A stretch of 64,000 nt of DNA from Pelomonas sp. Root1237 (GCF_001425055.1 NZ_LMDK01000006.1:1-64000), one strand, 5' to 3'; counted from the stretch's first letter, positions 27,287 through 36,648 are shown. Notes: generated by a model from the letters alone, not told the origin. A program made the numbers and translations.

Positions 27287-29434
27287 TCAGGCGCTGGCCA
27301 ACCCCAGCCAGCCGGACACAGGCGAGTCGACAACATGGCGGCGCGGGCGCACGCGCTGCTCGAATTCGTCGGGCGGCAGCGGCCTGGCAAACAGATAGCC
27401 CTGGAACTCGTGGCACCCGGCCTGGGCCAGGAAGTCGCGCTGGGCCTCAGTCTCGACACCTTCGGCGATGACTTGCAGGCCCAGGGCCCGGCCCATCTGC
27501 ACGATGGCGTTGGCGATGCCGACATCGCTGGCGTCGCTGGGCAGGCCCTGCACAAAGCTGCGGTCGATCTTCAGGCGTTGGATGGGGAAGCGCTTGAGAT
27601 AGCCCAGGGAGGAGTAGCCGGTGCCGAAGTCGTCGATGGACAGCGTGACGCCCAGGGCCGCCAGCGCGCGCATGCGCTTGAGAGCCTCCTCGGCATCACC
27701 GAGCAGCACGCCCTCGGTCAATTCCAGTTCGAGCAGGCTGGCCGGCAGCGTGGCCTCGCGCAGGACTGCAGCCACCGTCTCGACGAAATGGGCCTGCTGG
27801 AACTGCAGGGCCGACACGTTGACGGCGACCGGCATGCGCAGGCCGCGGCCCAACCAGTAGGCGGCCTGGCCGACGGCCTCGCGCAGCACCCACTCGCCGA
27901 TGGCGACAACAAAGCCACTCTCCTCGGCCAGGGGGATGAATTCGGCGGGCGAAATGTCGCCACGCTGGGGGTCTCGCCAGCGGATCAGCGCCTCGGCACC
28001 GATGACGCGGTCGCTGCCCAGCTCGACCTGGGGTTGATAGTGGAGCCGAAAGCGCCCCTCGGCCAGGGCCTGGCGCATGTCGTGGTCCAGGCGCATGCGC
28101 GACAGCAGGTCGACTTCCTTGCGCGGCACGTGGAAGCGAAAGCCCGCGCGGCCGCTTTCCTTGACCCAGTGCATGGCGCGTTCGGCGCTGGCCATCAGCT
28201 CGTCGGGCGAACTGCCGTCGCCGGGGTGCAGGGCGATGCCGCAACTGGCCGTGACGGTGAAGCTCAACGTGTCGAAGCTGAAGGGCTGGGCCAGCAGTTG
28301 CTGCACATGGCGGGCGGCGGCCTCGGCCTCGAACATCTGGGCGCCGTCGATCAGCAGCGCGAATTCATCGCCGCCCAGTCGGGCCAAGGTGTCATTGGCA
28401 CCGACGGCGCCGCGCAGGCGCTCGACGACCTCGCGCAGCACGCGGTCGCCATAGCTGTGGCCCAGGGTGTCGTTGATCTGCTTGAAACGGTCCAGGTCGA
28501 GATGCAGCAGCGCAAAAGTGGGAGATTCAGCAGGCGCCGGTTGGCCAGTCTCGACGGCGGCCATCTGCTGCACGATGCGGTCGGCCAGCGCGCGGCGGTT
28601 GGGCGCGCCGGTCAGCACGTCGGAACGGCCAAGCTCCTCGATGCGTTGGTGCGCAGCCAGCTTCTCACTCAGGTCGCGGAATGAAAAGACCCGGCCGATA
28701 GGCTCGCCGCGACTCATCTGCGGCAGCGAGACCTGCTCCAGCACGCGGCCATCGGCCAGGCGCAGCATGTCACTGGAGCGCATCAGCGGCGCGTCCAGCA
28801 GTGACTCGATGCGCAGGCGGTACTGCTCGCCGTCGCGCATGACGCGCTGCAGGCTCAGCCACAGGCCGGCGTCGCCGGGCTCATGCAGCAGCCCGCCGGG
28901 CAGGCCCCAGAGCTTGGCAAAGCGGCGGTTGAAACTGCGCACGCGGCCACCCAGGTCGACGACGAGGATGCCGTCGGCGGTGGACTCCAGCGTCGCGCGC
29001 AGTTCGGCCAGCAGGGTCTCGCGCTCGGCCTCGGCGCGCCGGCGCCGGGTCTGGTCGTGCAGCAGCACCAGCCAGTAGCGCCCGCCGTCGGGCGTGTGGA
29101 CGGGGCTGATGCTGCGGCTGACCCAGCGCGGCTGGCCGTCGCTGTGGGTCAGCACCGTGTCGGAGCGGATTCGGGCGAAAGGATCGCGGGCGGCACCCTG
29201 CCAGAAGGCCTCGTCCTCCAGCGAGCCGCACAACAGGGCCGGCGGCTGGCCCAGCGCCCGTTCGGGCTTGAGACCGAGCAGGCGCAACGCGGCGCGGTTG
29301 ACGGCGTTGACGGTCAGACTTTCACCATCCACCAGCCAGGCCGGCTCGGGCAGACCTTCCAGCAGCGCACCGATCACGGACGGCGCCTCCGAGACGCGGG
29401 GCAAGGCTGAGTTCGCCTCGCGGCCGGCGTTCAC
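27287..29434 (-). CDS. PAS-GGDEF-EAL cyclic-di-GMP protein
   Basis: A 715-residue protein with two PAS-like sensory segments (about 20-130 and 145-260), a GGDEF domain with an intact active site (LARLGGDEFALLI, about residue 360) and an EAL domain (VIGAEALIRWRDPQ, SIDDFGTGYSSLGYL, VIAEGVETEAQ). Both catalytic signatures look intact, so synthesis and hydrolysis of cyclic-di-GMP are both possible. The GTG start overlaps the stop of the HD-GYP gene (GTGA), so the two are translationally coupled. No membrane helix is seen, so it is cytoplasmic. Confidence 0.92.
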   Translation of the reverse strand: MNAGREANSALPRVSEAPSVIGALLEGLPEPAWLVDGESLTVNAVNRAALRLLGLKPERALGQPPALLCGSLEDEAFWQGAARDPFARIRSDTVLTHSDGQPRWVSRSISPVHTPDGGRYWLVLLHDQTRRRRAEAERETLLAELRATLESTADGILVVDLGGRVRSFNRRFAKLWGLPGGLLHEPGDAGLWLSLQRVMRDGEQYRLRIESLLDAPLMRSSDMLRLADGRVLEQVSLPQMSRGEPIGRVFSFRDLSEKLAAHQRIEELGRSDVLTGAPNRRALADRIVQQMAAVETGQPAPAESPTFALLHLDLDRFKQINDTLGHSYGDRVLREVVERLRGAVGANDTLARLGGDEFALLIDGAQMFEAEAAARHVQQLLAQPFSFDTLSFTVTASCGIALHPGDGSSPDELMASAERAMHWVKESGRAGFRFHVPRKEVDLLSRMRLDHDMRQALAEGRFRLHYQPQVELGSDRVIGAEALIRWRDPQRGDISPAEFIPLAEESGFVVAIGEWVLREAVGQAAYWLGRGLRMPVAVNVSALQFQQAHFVETVAAVLREATLPASLLELELTEGVLLGDAEEALKRMRALAALGVTLSIDDFGTGYSSLGYLKRFPIQRLKIDRSFVQGLPSDASDVGIANAIVQMGRALGLQVIAEGVETEAQRDFLAQAGCHEFQGYLFARPLPPDEFEQRVRPRRHVVDSPVSGWLGLASA

Positions 29435-30732
29435 GCGGCCAACTCCCCTGGTCCCGTACTCGCGGCGTCGAAGAAGTAGGCGATGCGCGCCCGGGGGCTG
29501 AGGTAGTCGAGCGACGCTCGCGGCAGGAACTGGGGCTTGAGGCTGCGCCGGATGCCGAGGTCGGGCATCTCTTCGAGGTTGAGGATCAGCGCCTCTTCCT
29601 TGACCACCTTGACGTCATGGACCATGACGCGAGGCTTCAGCGGACGCGCCGAGTTGACCGAAACGACCAGCGCATAGCGGTCATCGGTGAGCTGCACGGT
29701 GGAACCCGGCGGGTAGACACCCATCATGCGGATGAAGGCGTTCAGCATGGTCGCGTCGAAGCGATTGCGGCCCTGCGCAAACATCAGCGACAGCGCCTCG
29801 TGGGGCGTCATCGCCTTGGACGTGATCAGCGGATTGCACAAGCCATCAAAGCGGTTGACCAGCGCAACGATGCGCGCGCCGGTGCTCATGCGGTCCATGT
29901 TGATCTTTTGCGGGAAGCCGCTGCCGTCGGCATGCTCATGATGCTGGGCAACGATGAGCAGCGGGCCGGGTGCCAGGCCCATGGTCTGGGCGATGGCCAC
30001 GCCCTTGACGACGTGCTGCTGGTAGGCCTGGGTCTCGGCCGCCGTGAAGCTTTCGTCGCGGTGGCGCAGGCGCGCAGCGACCTCGAGCTTGCCGACGTCG
30101 TGCAGCAGCGAGCCGACGCCCAGGTCCATCATCTCGTCGCGACCGAGGCCGAAAGCGCGGCCGAGCAGCAGGGCAATGATGCAGACGTTCAGCGCATGGG
30201 CCGTGCTGCGGTCACCCGCGGCCTCATTGAGCAGCCGCATATTGAGATCACCCTCGACCAGCATCTTGTCGAGCAGTGCGGCGGTCAGGCTCTCGGCCTG
30301 GGTACGGGCGGCATGGGGATCGGGCTGGACCAGGTCCATGACACCGCGAAAGCCTTTGGCCGCCTCGCCGTACTGCTCCTCGCACAGACGCAGAGCCTCG
30401 CGTTGGGCGGCCAGAGCGCGGCGGTGGGCTTCGCGAGCCAGATCTTCAGGGCTGGGTTGCGAGGGGGTGGAACTGTCGCTTGCAGCACTGACGTCGCCGG
30501 CATCCGCAGCCACGGCGTCCTCGGACGACTGCAGGTCCAGGTCGCTCTTGGCGGGGCTCCAGCGCACCTGGGTCAAGCCAAGGCGGCGCAGGATCAGCAA
30601 CTGATCGCTGGAGGCGATCTTGAAGCTCGACAAGGGGAAGGGATGCGACATCCAGCCGAGATCCAGATGAATGAACATCCCGACCGCCAACTGGCTGACA
30701 TCGATCAGTGGATCGCTTGTTCTATCCTGCAT
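29431..30732 (-). CDS. HD-GYP domain phosphodiesterase with DUF3391
   Basis: A 433-residue protein. The N-terminal DUF3391 (LAVGMFIHLDLGWMSHPFPL) is followed by a variable linker, an HD domain (LGVGSLLHDVGKLEVA) and the second motif HHEHADGSGFPQ, where GSGFP replaces the usual GxGYP. HD-GYP enzymes hydrolyse cyclic-di-GMP to GMP; metal-binding residues appear present. It is the first gene of a pair with the GGDEF/EAL protein. The start MQDRTSDPLIDVSQ at 30732 is chosen over an upstream extension without conservation. Confidence 0.9.
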   Translation of the reverse strand: MQDRTSDPLIDVSQLAVGMFIHLDLGWMSHPFPLSSFKIASSDQLLILRRLGLTQVRWSPAKSDLDLQSSEDAVAADAGDVSAASDSSTPSQPSPEDLAREAHRRALAAQREALRLCEEQYGEAAKGFRGVMDLVQPDPHAARTQAESLTAALLDKMLVEGDLNMRLLNEAAGDRSTAHALNVCIIALLLGRAFGLGRDEMMDLGVGSLLHDVGKLEVAARLRHRDESFTAAETQAYQQHVVKGVAIAQTMGLAPGPLLIVAQHHEHADGSGFPQKINMDRMSTGARIVALVNRFDGLCNPLITSKAMTPHEALSLMFAQGRNRFDATMLNAFIRMMGVYPPGSTVQLTDDRYALVVSVNSARPLKPRVMVHDVKVVKEEALILNLEEMPDLGIRRSLKPQFLPRASLDYLSPRARIAYFFDAASTGPGELAA

Positions 30733-30982
30733 TCGCTCAAAACCCGTGCGCCGGGCACCCTCGACCCGGCCCGAGCTCCGGCAGCCCTGCCGCAGTGCTC
30801 GAACCGGTCTCCTGTCATACGTCAAATCGGCCGATCGCGCCCGCTACCGGCTGGGAAAAGTACCGGCGGGGCGCAAGTCGGAGCTTAGCGCCTGAACGTG
30901 ACCGATTTCCCGCCGCTTAGTCGGGGCAAACGCGGAGGAATGCATGACCGGCGGCCTGAGTGAGGCCGCGTCGAAGCCCCTC

Positions 30983-32341
30983 TCACCGTCGGGCGTGATG
31001 GAGGGCAACGAAGTCGCGATACCAGTGGGCGCTGTCCTTGAGCAGGCGCTGCTGGCTCGCGTAGTCGACATGGACGAGGCCGAAGCGCTTGTCGTAGCCG
31101 GAGTTCCACTCGAAGTTGTCGAGCAGGCTCCAGTAGAAATAGCCGCGCACGTCGGCGCCCAGGCTCATGGCGGTGGACAACGCCTGGAGGTGGGCCGACA
31201 GGTAGGCGATGCGCTCCTTGTCGGGTACCCGGCCGTCGACGACGCGGTCGGCATTGGCCATGCCGTTTTCGGTGATGAACATCGGCGGCGGGTTGTACTC
31301 GCGCGCCAGGCGCACCAGATGCTGGGCGAAGACCTCGGGCACGATCTCCCAGCCCATGTCGGTGAAGCCGCGCTTGCCCGGGCCCGGGACGGTCTTGCCG
31401 TCCGCGCCGAAGAGGCTGCGCGTGTAGAAATTGATGCCGAGGAAGTCCAGCGGCTGGCGGATGCGGTCCAGATCGCCGGCCTCGACCTGGGGGGCGTCAG
31501 CACCGACGTATTCAACAGCGTCGGCCGGGTAGGCACCGCGGAAGATCGGGTCCATGTACCAGCGCACGTTGAGCCCGTCGTCGATGCGGGCGGCGCGGCG
31601 GTCGGCCTCGTTGGGCGTGGCGGGGAAGGACGGCGTGTGGTTGAGGACGATGCCGAGCTTGGTCTTGGTGACCGCGCGCATCGCGGCGATGGCTTCGCCG
31701 TGGGACAACATCAGGTGGTGGGCCACCTGCAGGCTCTCGGCACGGCTGGTGCGGCCAGGCGCGAACTGTGCGGTCTCGTAGCCCAGGGTCGCCGTGCACC
31801 AGGGCTCGTTGTGCGTCGCGATGCTGGCGAGGCGGTCGCCGAAGCGGCGCGCGATCTCGGCGCCGTAGTCGGCGAAGCGGCTGACGATGCCGCGCGACAG
31901 CCAGCCACCGATGCTTTCGTCCAGGGCCTGCGGAAGGTCCCAGTGATAGAGGGTGCCGTGGGGCTGGATGCCGGCTTCGAGCAGGGCGTCGATGAGACGG
32001 TCATAGAAGGCGAAGCCGGCCTCGTTCCAGGCGCCCTCGCCCAGCGGCTGCACGCGCGGCCAGCTGAAACTGAAGCGGTAGCAGTCCAGGCCCAGACCCT
32101 TCATCAGCGCGACGTCATCGCGGAAGCGGTGGTAGTGGTCGCAGGCGACGTCGATGTTGGACGCATCCTTGATGCGACCCGGCTGGCGGCAGAAATGGTC
32201 CCAGATGGAGGCGGCCTTGCCGTCCTCGAAGGCGGCGCCCTCGATCTGCGCGGCGCTGGTGGCGACGCCCCAGAGAAAGCCGGGCGGGAAGGACTGGGCG
32301 AGTGCAGCGGGGTCGATGCGGTCGAGGTTGGCAAGGCTCAT
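30983..32341 (-). CDS. GH1 beta-glucosidase
   Basis: A 452-residue glycoside hydrolase family 1 enzyme. The acid/base is Glu179 in ATHNEPWCTA, and the nucleophile is Glu358 in MFITENGMAN. FLWGVATSAAQIEGA near the N-terminus and YFYWSLLDNFEWNSGYDKRF near the end are family motifs. It has no signal peptide, so it hydrolyses cellobiose or other beta-glucosides in the cytoplasm. A LacI-type regulator is encoded upstream on the same strand, and two operator-like palindromes lie between. A secreted endoglucanase gene at the right end of the window could supply its substrate. Confidence 0.95.
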   Translation of the reverse strand: MSLANLDRIDPAALAQSFPPGFLWGVATSAAQIEGAAFEDGKAASIWDHFCRQPGRIKDASNIDVACDHYHRFRDDVALMKGLGLDCYRFSFSWPRVQPLGEGAWNEAGFAFYDRLIDALLEAGIQPHGTLYHWDLPQALDESIGGWLSRGIVSRFADYGAEIARRFGDRLASIATHNEPWCTATLGYETAQFAPGRTSRAESLQVAHHLMLSHGEAIAAMRAVTKTKLGIVLNHTPSFPATPNEADRRAARIDDGLNVRWYMDPIFRGAYPADAVEYVGADAPQVEAGDLDRIRQPLDFLGINFYTRSLFGADGKTVPGPGKRGFTDMGWEIVPEVFAQHLVRLAREYNPPPMFITENGMANADRVVDGRVPDKERIAYLSAHLQALSTAMSLGADVRGYFYWSLLDNFEWNSGYDKRFGLVHVDYASQQRLLKDSAHWYRDFVALHHARR

Positions 32342-32607
32342 GGCGGAGAGGCAGGGGCAAAAAGCTGAGCAAGACGGCGGTGGCGCCGCGACGACGGAGC
32401 GAAGGCGGGTCAGGAGGGCGGAACGGCCGAATCCGCAGGGCAGCGGCAGCGACAGCGCTTCATGACGTCTCCTGTGTTGTTTGAATTGGGCGTACCGCTA
32501 CCAGGCCGACCGCTTTGATGGCGGCGAGCGTCGGACCATCAAGCAGCTCGGGCAAACAGGTTTGAAGCGACACATGCCCCCGTGGCGTCGTCATCTTGCC
32601 CGACAAA

Positions 32608-32621
32608 TGACAACGCTGTCA
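32608..32621. promoter_or_regulatory. LacI-type operator candidate 1
   Basis: TGACAACGCTGTCA is a 14-base palindrome with one mismatched pair and a central CG, the usual shape of a LacI-family operator. It lies upstream of the GH1 gene and just downstream of the lacI-type gene. Confidence 0.55.
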
Positions 32622-32629
32622 ATACACTC

Positions 32630-32643
32630 TGTTAGCGGTAACG
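32630..32643. promoter_or_regulatory. LacI-type operator candidate 2
   Basis: TGTTAGCGGTAACG closely resembles the TGTTAGCGCTAACA-like sites bound by many proteobacterial LacI-family sugar regulators. It is centred 22 bases (about two helical turns) from candidate 1. Confidence 0.6.
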
Positions 32644-32698
32644 GCAGCGCTGCGCCGGGCAGATCAAAGCAGGAGGGCCGAGGCGAAAGCGCGCCGGC

Positions 32699-33739
32699 TC
32701 AGCGGGCGCGCGTGGAGTCCCGCACGACAAGTTCGTGCCGCAGCACCTTGTGCAGGTCGGCCTCGTCGGCCGGCCCCGCTGAGGCGTCGGGCCGCTGACC
32801 CGCGACCAGCATTTCCACCGCCGTGCGTGCCATCTCGGCGACCGGCTGGCGCACGGTGGTTAGCGGCGGCCACACCAGGGCGGCGGTCGGCGAATCGTCG
32901 AAGCCAGCCACCGACAGGTCGTTGGGCACTGGCAGGCCCAGGCGTTGGGCAGCAGCCAACACGCCCAGGGCCATGTCGTCATTGCTGGCGAACACGGCAG
33001 TCGGCCTCTGGCGGCGGCTGAGCAATTGATGGGCCGCGTCGCGGCCGCTCTCAAAAGTGAAGGCGCCGGGCTGGATCAGTTCGGGGTCGGGCTCCAGGCC
33101 ATGCGCGCGCAGCGCGTTGACGAAGCCCTGGTAGCGCGCAGCGCTGGCCGACTGGTCCGGCGGCCCCTTGATGAAGGCGATGCGCTGGTGGCCCAGGCTG
33201 AGCAGCAGATTGGTGATCTCTTCGGCCGCATGCACGTCGTCCATGCGCACCGAAGGCACCCCACGCAGGTCGCGCTCGGGCGACATCAGCACGCAGGGCG
33301 TGCCGTTCTCGCGCAGCGCGGCGAGCACCTCGGGGTTGTCGCACAGCGGCGGCGTCAGGATCATGCCGTCGGGGCGCAGTGCCATCACCATGCGGTCGAT
33401 CTGCTGGCGCAGGTCGGGCGCATCGTTGTGAAGTGACTCGACAACGAGGTGATACCCCAGCTCGCGGCATCGCACCGTGGCGCCTTGCTGCACGCTGCCG
33501 ACGAAGATCGCGCTGGGGTCGTAATAGAGCAGGCCGATCAGGAAGGACCGTCCACCTGCGAGGCTGCGCGCCGACTGCTTGGGCCGGTAGCGCAGCGCCT
33601 CCACCACCTTGAGCACCTGATCCCGGGTGCTTTCATGCACGCCGGGCTCATGATTGAGCACGCGCGATACCGTCTTGATCGACACGCCCGCCTCGCGGGC
33701 AACGTCGACGATGGTGGGGGTGGTACCGCGCGGGGTCAT
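32699..33739 (-). CDS. LacI-family transcriptional regulator (beta-glucoside)
   Basis: A 346-residue LacI-type regulator. The helix-turn-helix and hinge read TIVDVAREAGVSIKTVSRVL and YRPKQSARSLAGGRS; the periplasmic-binding-like domain ends SVAGFDDSPTAALVWPPLTT. The ATG at 33739 starts MTPRGTTPTIVDVA. It lies upstream of the GH1 gene on the same strand with a 357-base gap containing operator-like sites, so it probably represses the GH1 gene in the absence of sugar. Confidence 0.93.
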   Translation of the reverse strand: MTPRGTTPTIVDVAREAGVSIKTVSRVLNHEPGVHESTRDQVLKVVEALRYRPKQSARSLAGGRSFLIGLLYYDPSAIFVGSVQQGATVRCRELGYHLVVESLHNDAPDLRQQIDRMVMALRPDGMILTPPLCDNPEVLAALRENGTPCVLMSPERDLRGVPSVRMDDVHAAEEITNLLLSLGHQRIAFIKGPPDQSASAARYQGFVNALRAHGLEPDPELIQPGAFTFESGRDAAHQLLSRRQRPTAVFASNDDMALGVLAAAQRLGLPVPNDLSVAGFDDSPTAALVWPPLTTVRQPVAEMARTAVEMLVAGQRPDASAGPADEADLHKVLRHELVVRDSTRAR

Positions 33740-33740
33740 G

Positions 33741-33929
33741 GAGCCCCTCGTCCAAGGATTACCTTGGCCGGTCTTGCAGACCGCGCTGCGGCTTGCGCCG
33801 CCGCCCTTCGGCAGGCACATCCAGCCCACTGGGCTGTATGTGTCCGGCCGAAGCCCCCGAGGGGACGGCGATGCTTGCCGGATTGACCGGCAAGCACATC
33901 ACCAGCGCGGGCCGGCTCGGGAGCGGCCC
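33741..33929. repeat. Cluster of hairpins between lacI-type and HU genes
   Basis: At least four stems: CCAAGG/CCTTGG (33752-33767); an interrupted 18-bp stem from CTTCGGC (33806) to GCCGAAG (33853); TGCTTGCCGG with CCGGCAAGCA (33872-33896); and GGGCCG/CGGCCC (33909-33929). CCCCTCG (33744-33750) and CGAGGGG (33858-33864) could close the first two. There is no T-run. It resembles the larger palindromic elements at 42447 and 49301 but is less regular. Confidence 0.55.
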
Positions 33930-33979
33930 AGCGCCCGGCCCGGAAATCATCCGAGAAGGGTTCCATGCGACTGCTCTAC

Positions 33980-34321
33980 TTACTTCTTCTTGGCCTTGGC
34001 GGCCGGCTTGGCGGCGGGCTTGGCAGCGGCCTTCTTGGCTGCAGCCTTGGGGTCCACGGCGGCCTTGAAGCCAGCGCCGGCGGTGAACTTGGGCAGCTTG
34101 GCGGCGGCGATCTTGATCTTGGCGCCGGTGCTGGGGTTCACGCCGTTGCGGGCAGCACGTGCGTGCTGCTTGAAGGAGCCGAAGCCCGGGATCGACACCG
34201 CACCACCCTTTTTGACGGTGGTGACGATGGCGTCCAGCAGGGTCTCGAGGACGCGGCCGGCTTCAGCCTTGCTCAGCTCGTGCTTGGCGGCCAGGTGTTC
34301 GATCAGATCGGTCTTGTTCAT
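33980..34321 (-). CDS. HU-family DNA-binding protein with a lysine/alanine-rich tail
   Basis: A 113-residue protein. Residues 1-90 are an HU/IHF fold (MNKTDLIEHLAAKHELSKAE, then GAVSIPGFGSFKQHARAARN and GVNPSTGAKIKI). The remaining 20-odd residues are a PKAAAKKAAAKPAAKPAAKA-like tail similar to eukaryotic histone H1, as found in some Burkholderiales HU proteins. It is a nucleoid-associated protein; the tail should add DNA contacts. The TAA stop lies directly after KAKKK. Confidence 0.9.
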   Translation of the reverse strand: MNKTDLIEHLAAKHELSKAEAGRVLETLLDAIVTTVKKGGAVSIPGFGSFKQHARAARNGVNPSTGAKIKIAAAKLPKFTAGAGFKAAVDPKAAAKKAAAKPAAKPAAKAKKK

Positions 34322-34425
34322 GCGGGGGGTCTCGTCCAAAAACGCGCCCGAACGGCTCGGGCGGGCGCGATTGTGGCTTATCGCGAGAGGCATACAGTCT
34401 CGGCAGAGTCCCGTATCCATCGTTG

Positions 34426-36492
34426 ATGTCAGCCCACGTGCACTTTTCCTCTTTGCTCGATGCCCTGCCCCAGCAAGTGTGGAAGGCCGACGCGCAGGGC
34501 CGGCTGCTGTGGATGAACGCGCGCCTGGCCGAGGCGCTGAACCGCCCCGCCCTGCCGGCTGCCCTCGTCAACTGGTTGCACGAGGAGGACCGCAGCGCCT
34601 TCTCGGCTCAGTGGGCGGCGGCGCAGCGCAGCGGCCGCTTCGAGATGGAGTACCGCCTGGGCAACCAGTGGGTGCTGGCCCAGGCCCAGCGCCTGCCGGA
34701 CTCGCCGCTTTGGCTGGGCACGCACACCGACATCGCCGCGCGCCGCACGGTCGAGGCGCGGCTGCGCGAGGCGGACGAGGTCTGGAAACTGGCGCTTGAG
34801 TGCAGCGGCGACGGCGTCTGGGATTGGCATGTGCAGGCCGGGATCGAATACTTCTCCGAGCGCTATCTGCGCCTCTATGGCTTCGAGCCGGGCGACGTCG
34901 ACGCGACACCGGAGGCCTTCGACGCGCGCACCCATCCCGACGACCTGGCGCAGATGGACAAGGACCGCGAGGACCATTTCGCCGGCCGCACGCCGCTCTA
35001 CCGCAACGAACACCGCGTGCTGGCCAAGGACGGCAGCTGGAAATGGATCCTGAGCCGCGGCATGGTCATCGCGCGGGACACGGCCGGCCGGCCGTTGCGC
35101 ATGGTCGGCACGCACACCGACATCACCGATCGCAAGCGCCAGGAGGCGCTGGTCTGGCAGCAGGCGCGTGTCGACACGCTGACCGGCCTGCCCAACCGCC
35201 GTTCGCTGCGCGAACGCATCGAGCGGGCGCTGGCCCTGCGCGCGCTGCGCGGCGACGAGCTCGCCGTGATGTTCGTCGACCTCGATCATTTCAAGGAGGT
35301 CAACGACTCCCTGGGCCATGACGTCGGTGACGCGCTGCTGGTGCAGGTGGCGGGGCGGCTGCAGGAGCACATGCCCCCGGGCGGCGTGGTCGCGCGCATG
35401 GGTGGCGACGAGTTCACCGTGCTGCTGGCGACGGATCAGGCGGTGCTTGCGGCCGAGCGCGTCGGGCACGATTTGCTGGAAGCCTTGTCCGAAGCCTTCG
35501 AGGTCGCCGGCGAGCGGGTCTATGTATCGGCCAGCATCGGTGTCAGCCTGGCGCCCCGCGATGGCGTCGAGATCGAGGCCCTGTTCAAGCACGCTGATCT
35601 GGCGCTGTATGAAGCCAAGGGCGCGGGCCGCAACCGCATGAGCCTGTTCACGCCGGCCCTGCACGAGGCCGCGCAACGGCGCGCCCGGCTGGTGGCCGAG
35701 TTGCGCGAGGCGCTGCGGTTGTCGCAATTCAGCCTGGTCTATCAGCCCATCCTGTCGCTGCAAGACCCGACCGCGCCGCCGCGCAAGGCTGAGGCGCTGC
35801 TGCGCTGGTCCCACCCGCAACTGGGTGACGTCAGCCCGGCCCAGTTCATCCCGATCGCGGAGACCAGCGGCTTCATCGTCGACATCGGCGACTGGGTCTT
35901 TCGTGAGGCCGCAGCCCAGGTGCTGGCCTGGCGCGCGGCGGGGCACGAGGGCTTCCAGATCAGCGTCAACAAGTCGCCGGTGCAATTTCTCGGCGAACGC
36001 AGCCACCGTGTGCAGCCGGACTGGGTCACGCATCTGCGCGGCCTGGGATTGCCCGGCGACGCGCTGGCGGTGGAGATCACCGAAGGGCTGCTGCTGGAGC
36101 GCGATGAAGCGGTGGCCGAGCGGCTGCGGGCGCTGCGCGAGGCAGGGTTGGCGATCTCGCTGGACGACTTCGGCACAGGCTATTCATCGCTGAGCTATCT
36201 GCAGCATCACGACATCGACACCGTCAAGATCGACCGCAGCTTTGTCGCCGGGCTGGAGAGCGGCGGCAAGGCGCTGGCGCTGTGCCGGGCCATCGTGACG
36301 ATGGCGCATGAGCTGGGGATGGAAGTCGTCGCCGAAGGGGTGGAGACGGAGGCGCAGATGCTGGCGCTGAGGGGGATGGGGTGCGATTGGGGGCAGGGGT
36401 GGTGGTTTGGGAAGGGAGTGCCGGCTGCCGAGTTTGAGGAGCGGTGGTTTGGCGCCATCACCGCAAGCTCGGTTTCCGCCACCACTCGCTGA
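34426..36492 (+). CDS. PAS-GGDEF-EAL cyclic-di-GMP protein
   Basis: A 688-residue protein with two PAS domains (about 10-110 and 115-235; the second has the PAC ending RMVGTHTDITDRKRQE), GGDEF with intact ARMGGDEFTVLLA and EAL with KAEALLRWSHPQ, SLDDFGTGYSSLSYL and VVAEGVETEAQ. The EAL strand that usually reads VNVSP reads VNKSP here. No membrane helix. It starts with ATG at 34426 and is divergent from the HU gene. It is a stand-alone gene. Confidence 0.9.
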   Translation: MSAHVHFSSLLDALPQQVWKADAQGRLLWMNARLAEALNRPALPAALVNWLHEEDRSAFSAQWAAAQRSGRFEMEYRLGNQWVLAQAQRLPDSPLWLGTHTDIAARRTVEARLREADEVWKLALECSGDGVWDWHVQAGIEYFSERYLRLYGFEPGDVDATPEAFDARTHPDDLAQMDKDREDHFAGRTPLYRNEHRVLAKDGSWKWILSRGMVIARDTAGRPLRMVGTHTDITDRKRQEALVWQQARVDTLTGLPNRRSLRERIERALALRALRGDELAVMFVDLDHFKEVNDSLGHDVGDALLVQVAGRLQEHMPPGGVVARMGGDEFTVLLATDQAVLAAERVGHDLLEALSEAFEVAGERVYVSASIGVSLAPRDGVEIEALFKHADLALYEAKGAGRNRMSLFTPALHEAAQRRARLVAELREALRLSQFSLVYQPILSLQDPTAPPRKAEALLRWSHPQLGDVSPAQFIPIAETSGFIVDIGDWVFREAAAQVLAWRAAGHEGFQISVNKSPVQFLGERSHRVQPDWVTHLRGLGLPGDALAVEITEGLLLERDEAVAERLRALREAGLAISLDDFGTGYSSLSYLQHHDIDTVKIDRSFVAGLESGGKALALCRAIVTMAHELGMEVVAEGVETEAQMLALRGMGCDWGQGWWFGKGVPAAEFEERWFGAITASSVSATTR

Positions 36493-36493
36493 A

Positions 36494-36601
36494 GCGCCCA
36501 TTTAGGGCGCATCAGCGGGGACTCGGTCACGTTCCGCGACCCCGGTTCGCAGCACAGCTGCGAACCCTTCGAGTCCTCACGCGATGTCCACTGGACATCG
36601 C
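36494..36601. repeat. Compact multi-hairpin element after the GGDEF/EAL gene
   Basis: Three clean stems in 108 bases: GCGCCC/GGGCGC (36494-36510); GGTTCGCAGC with GCTGCGAACC (36544-36566, 10 of 10); GCGATGTCCA with TGGACATCGC (36581-36601, 10 of 10). GGACTCG (36519-36525) and CGAGTCC (36570-36576) enclose the second stem together with GGTC/GACC. The plan is that of a small branched RNA. It is not a tRNA. Confidence 0.6.
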
Positions 36602-36620
36602 TTCCTGGCCCCCAAACGGC

Positions 36621-36648
36621 GAAGGCCAGCACTTGCGTGCTGGCCTTC
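36621..36648. terminator. Hairpin downstream of tRNA-Leu
   Basis: GAAGGCCAGCA (36621-36631) pairs with TGCTGGCCTTC (36638-36648) around CTTGCG. It lies six bases after the 3' end of the minus-strand tRNA and also after the plus-strand GGDEF/EAL gene. The T-tracts are poor on both sides. Confidence 0.55.

Larger units (their letters stand above)
32342..32698 (-). promoter_or_regulatory. Intergenic control region of the GH1 gene
   Basis: The 357-base gap upstream of the beta-glucosidase gene holds no convincing gene. It contains the two operator-like palindromes listed separately near its distal end, and the long leader between them and the start is unassigned. Confidence 0.5.

Noticed and set aside
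34429-36033. Open frame antisense to the GGDEF/EAL gene
   Set aside because: GGDEF and EAL signatures on the plus strand explain the region; the antisense frame has none.
36519-36576. tRNA-like cloverleaf
   Set aside because: GGTTCG and GAGTCC fragments resemble a T arm, but there is no acceptor stem or anticodon arm of the right size.
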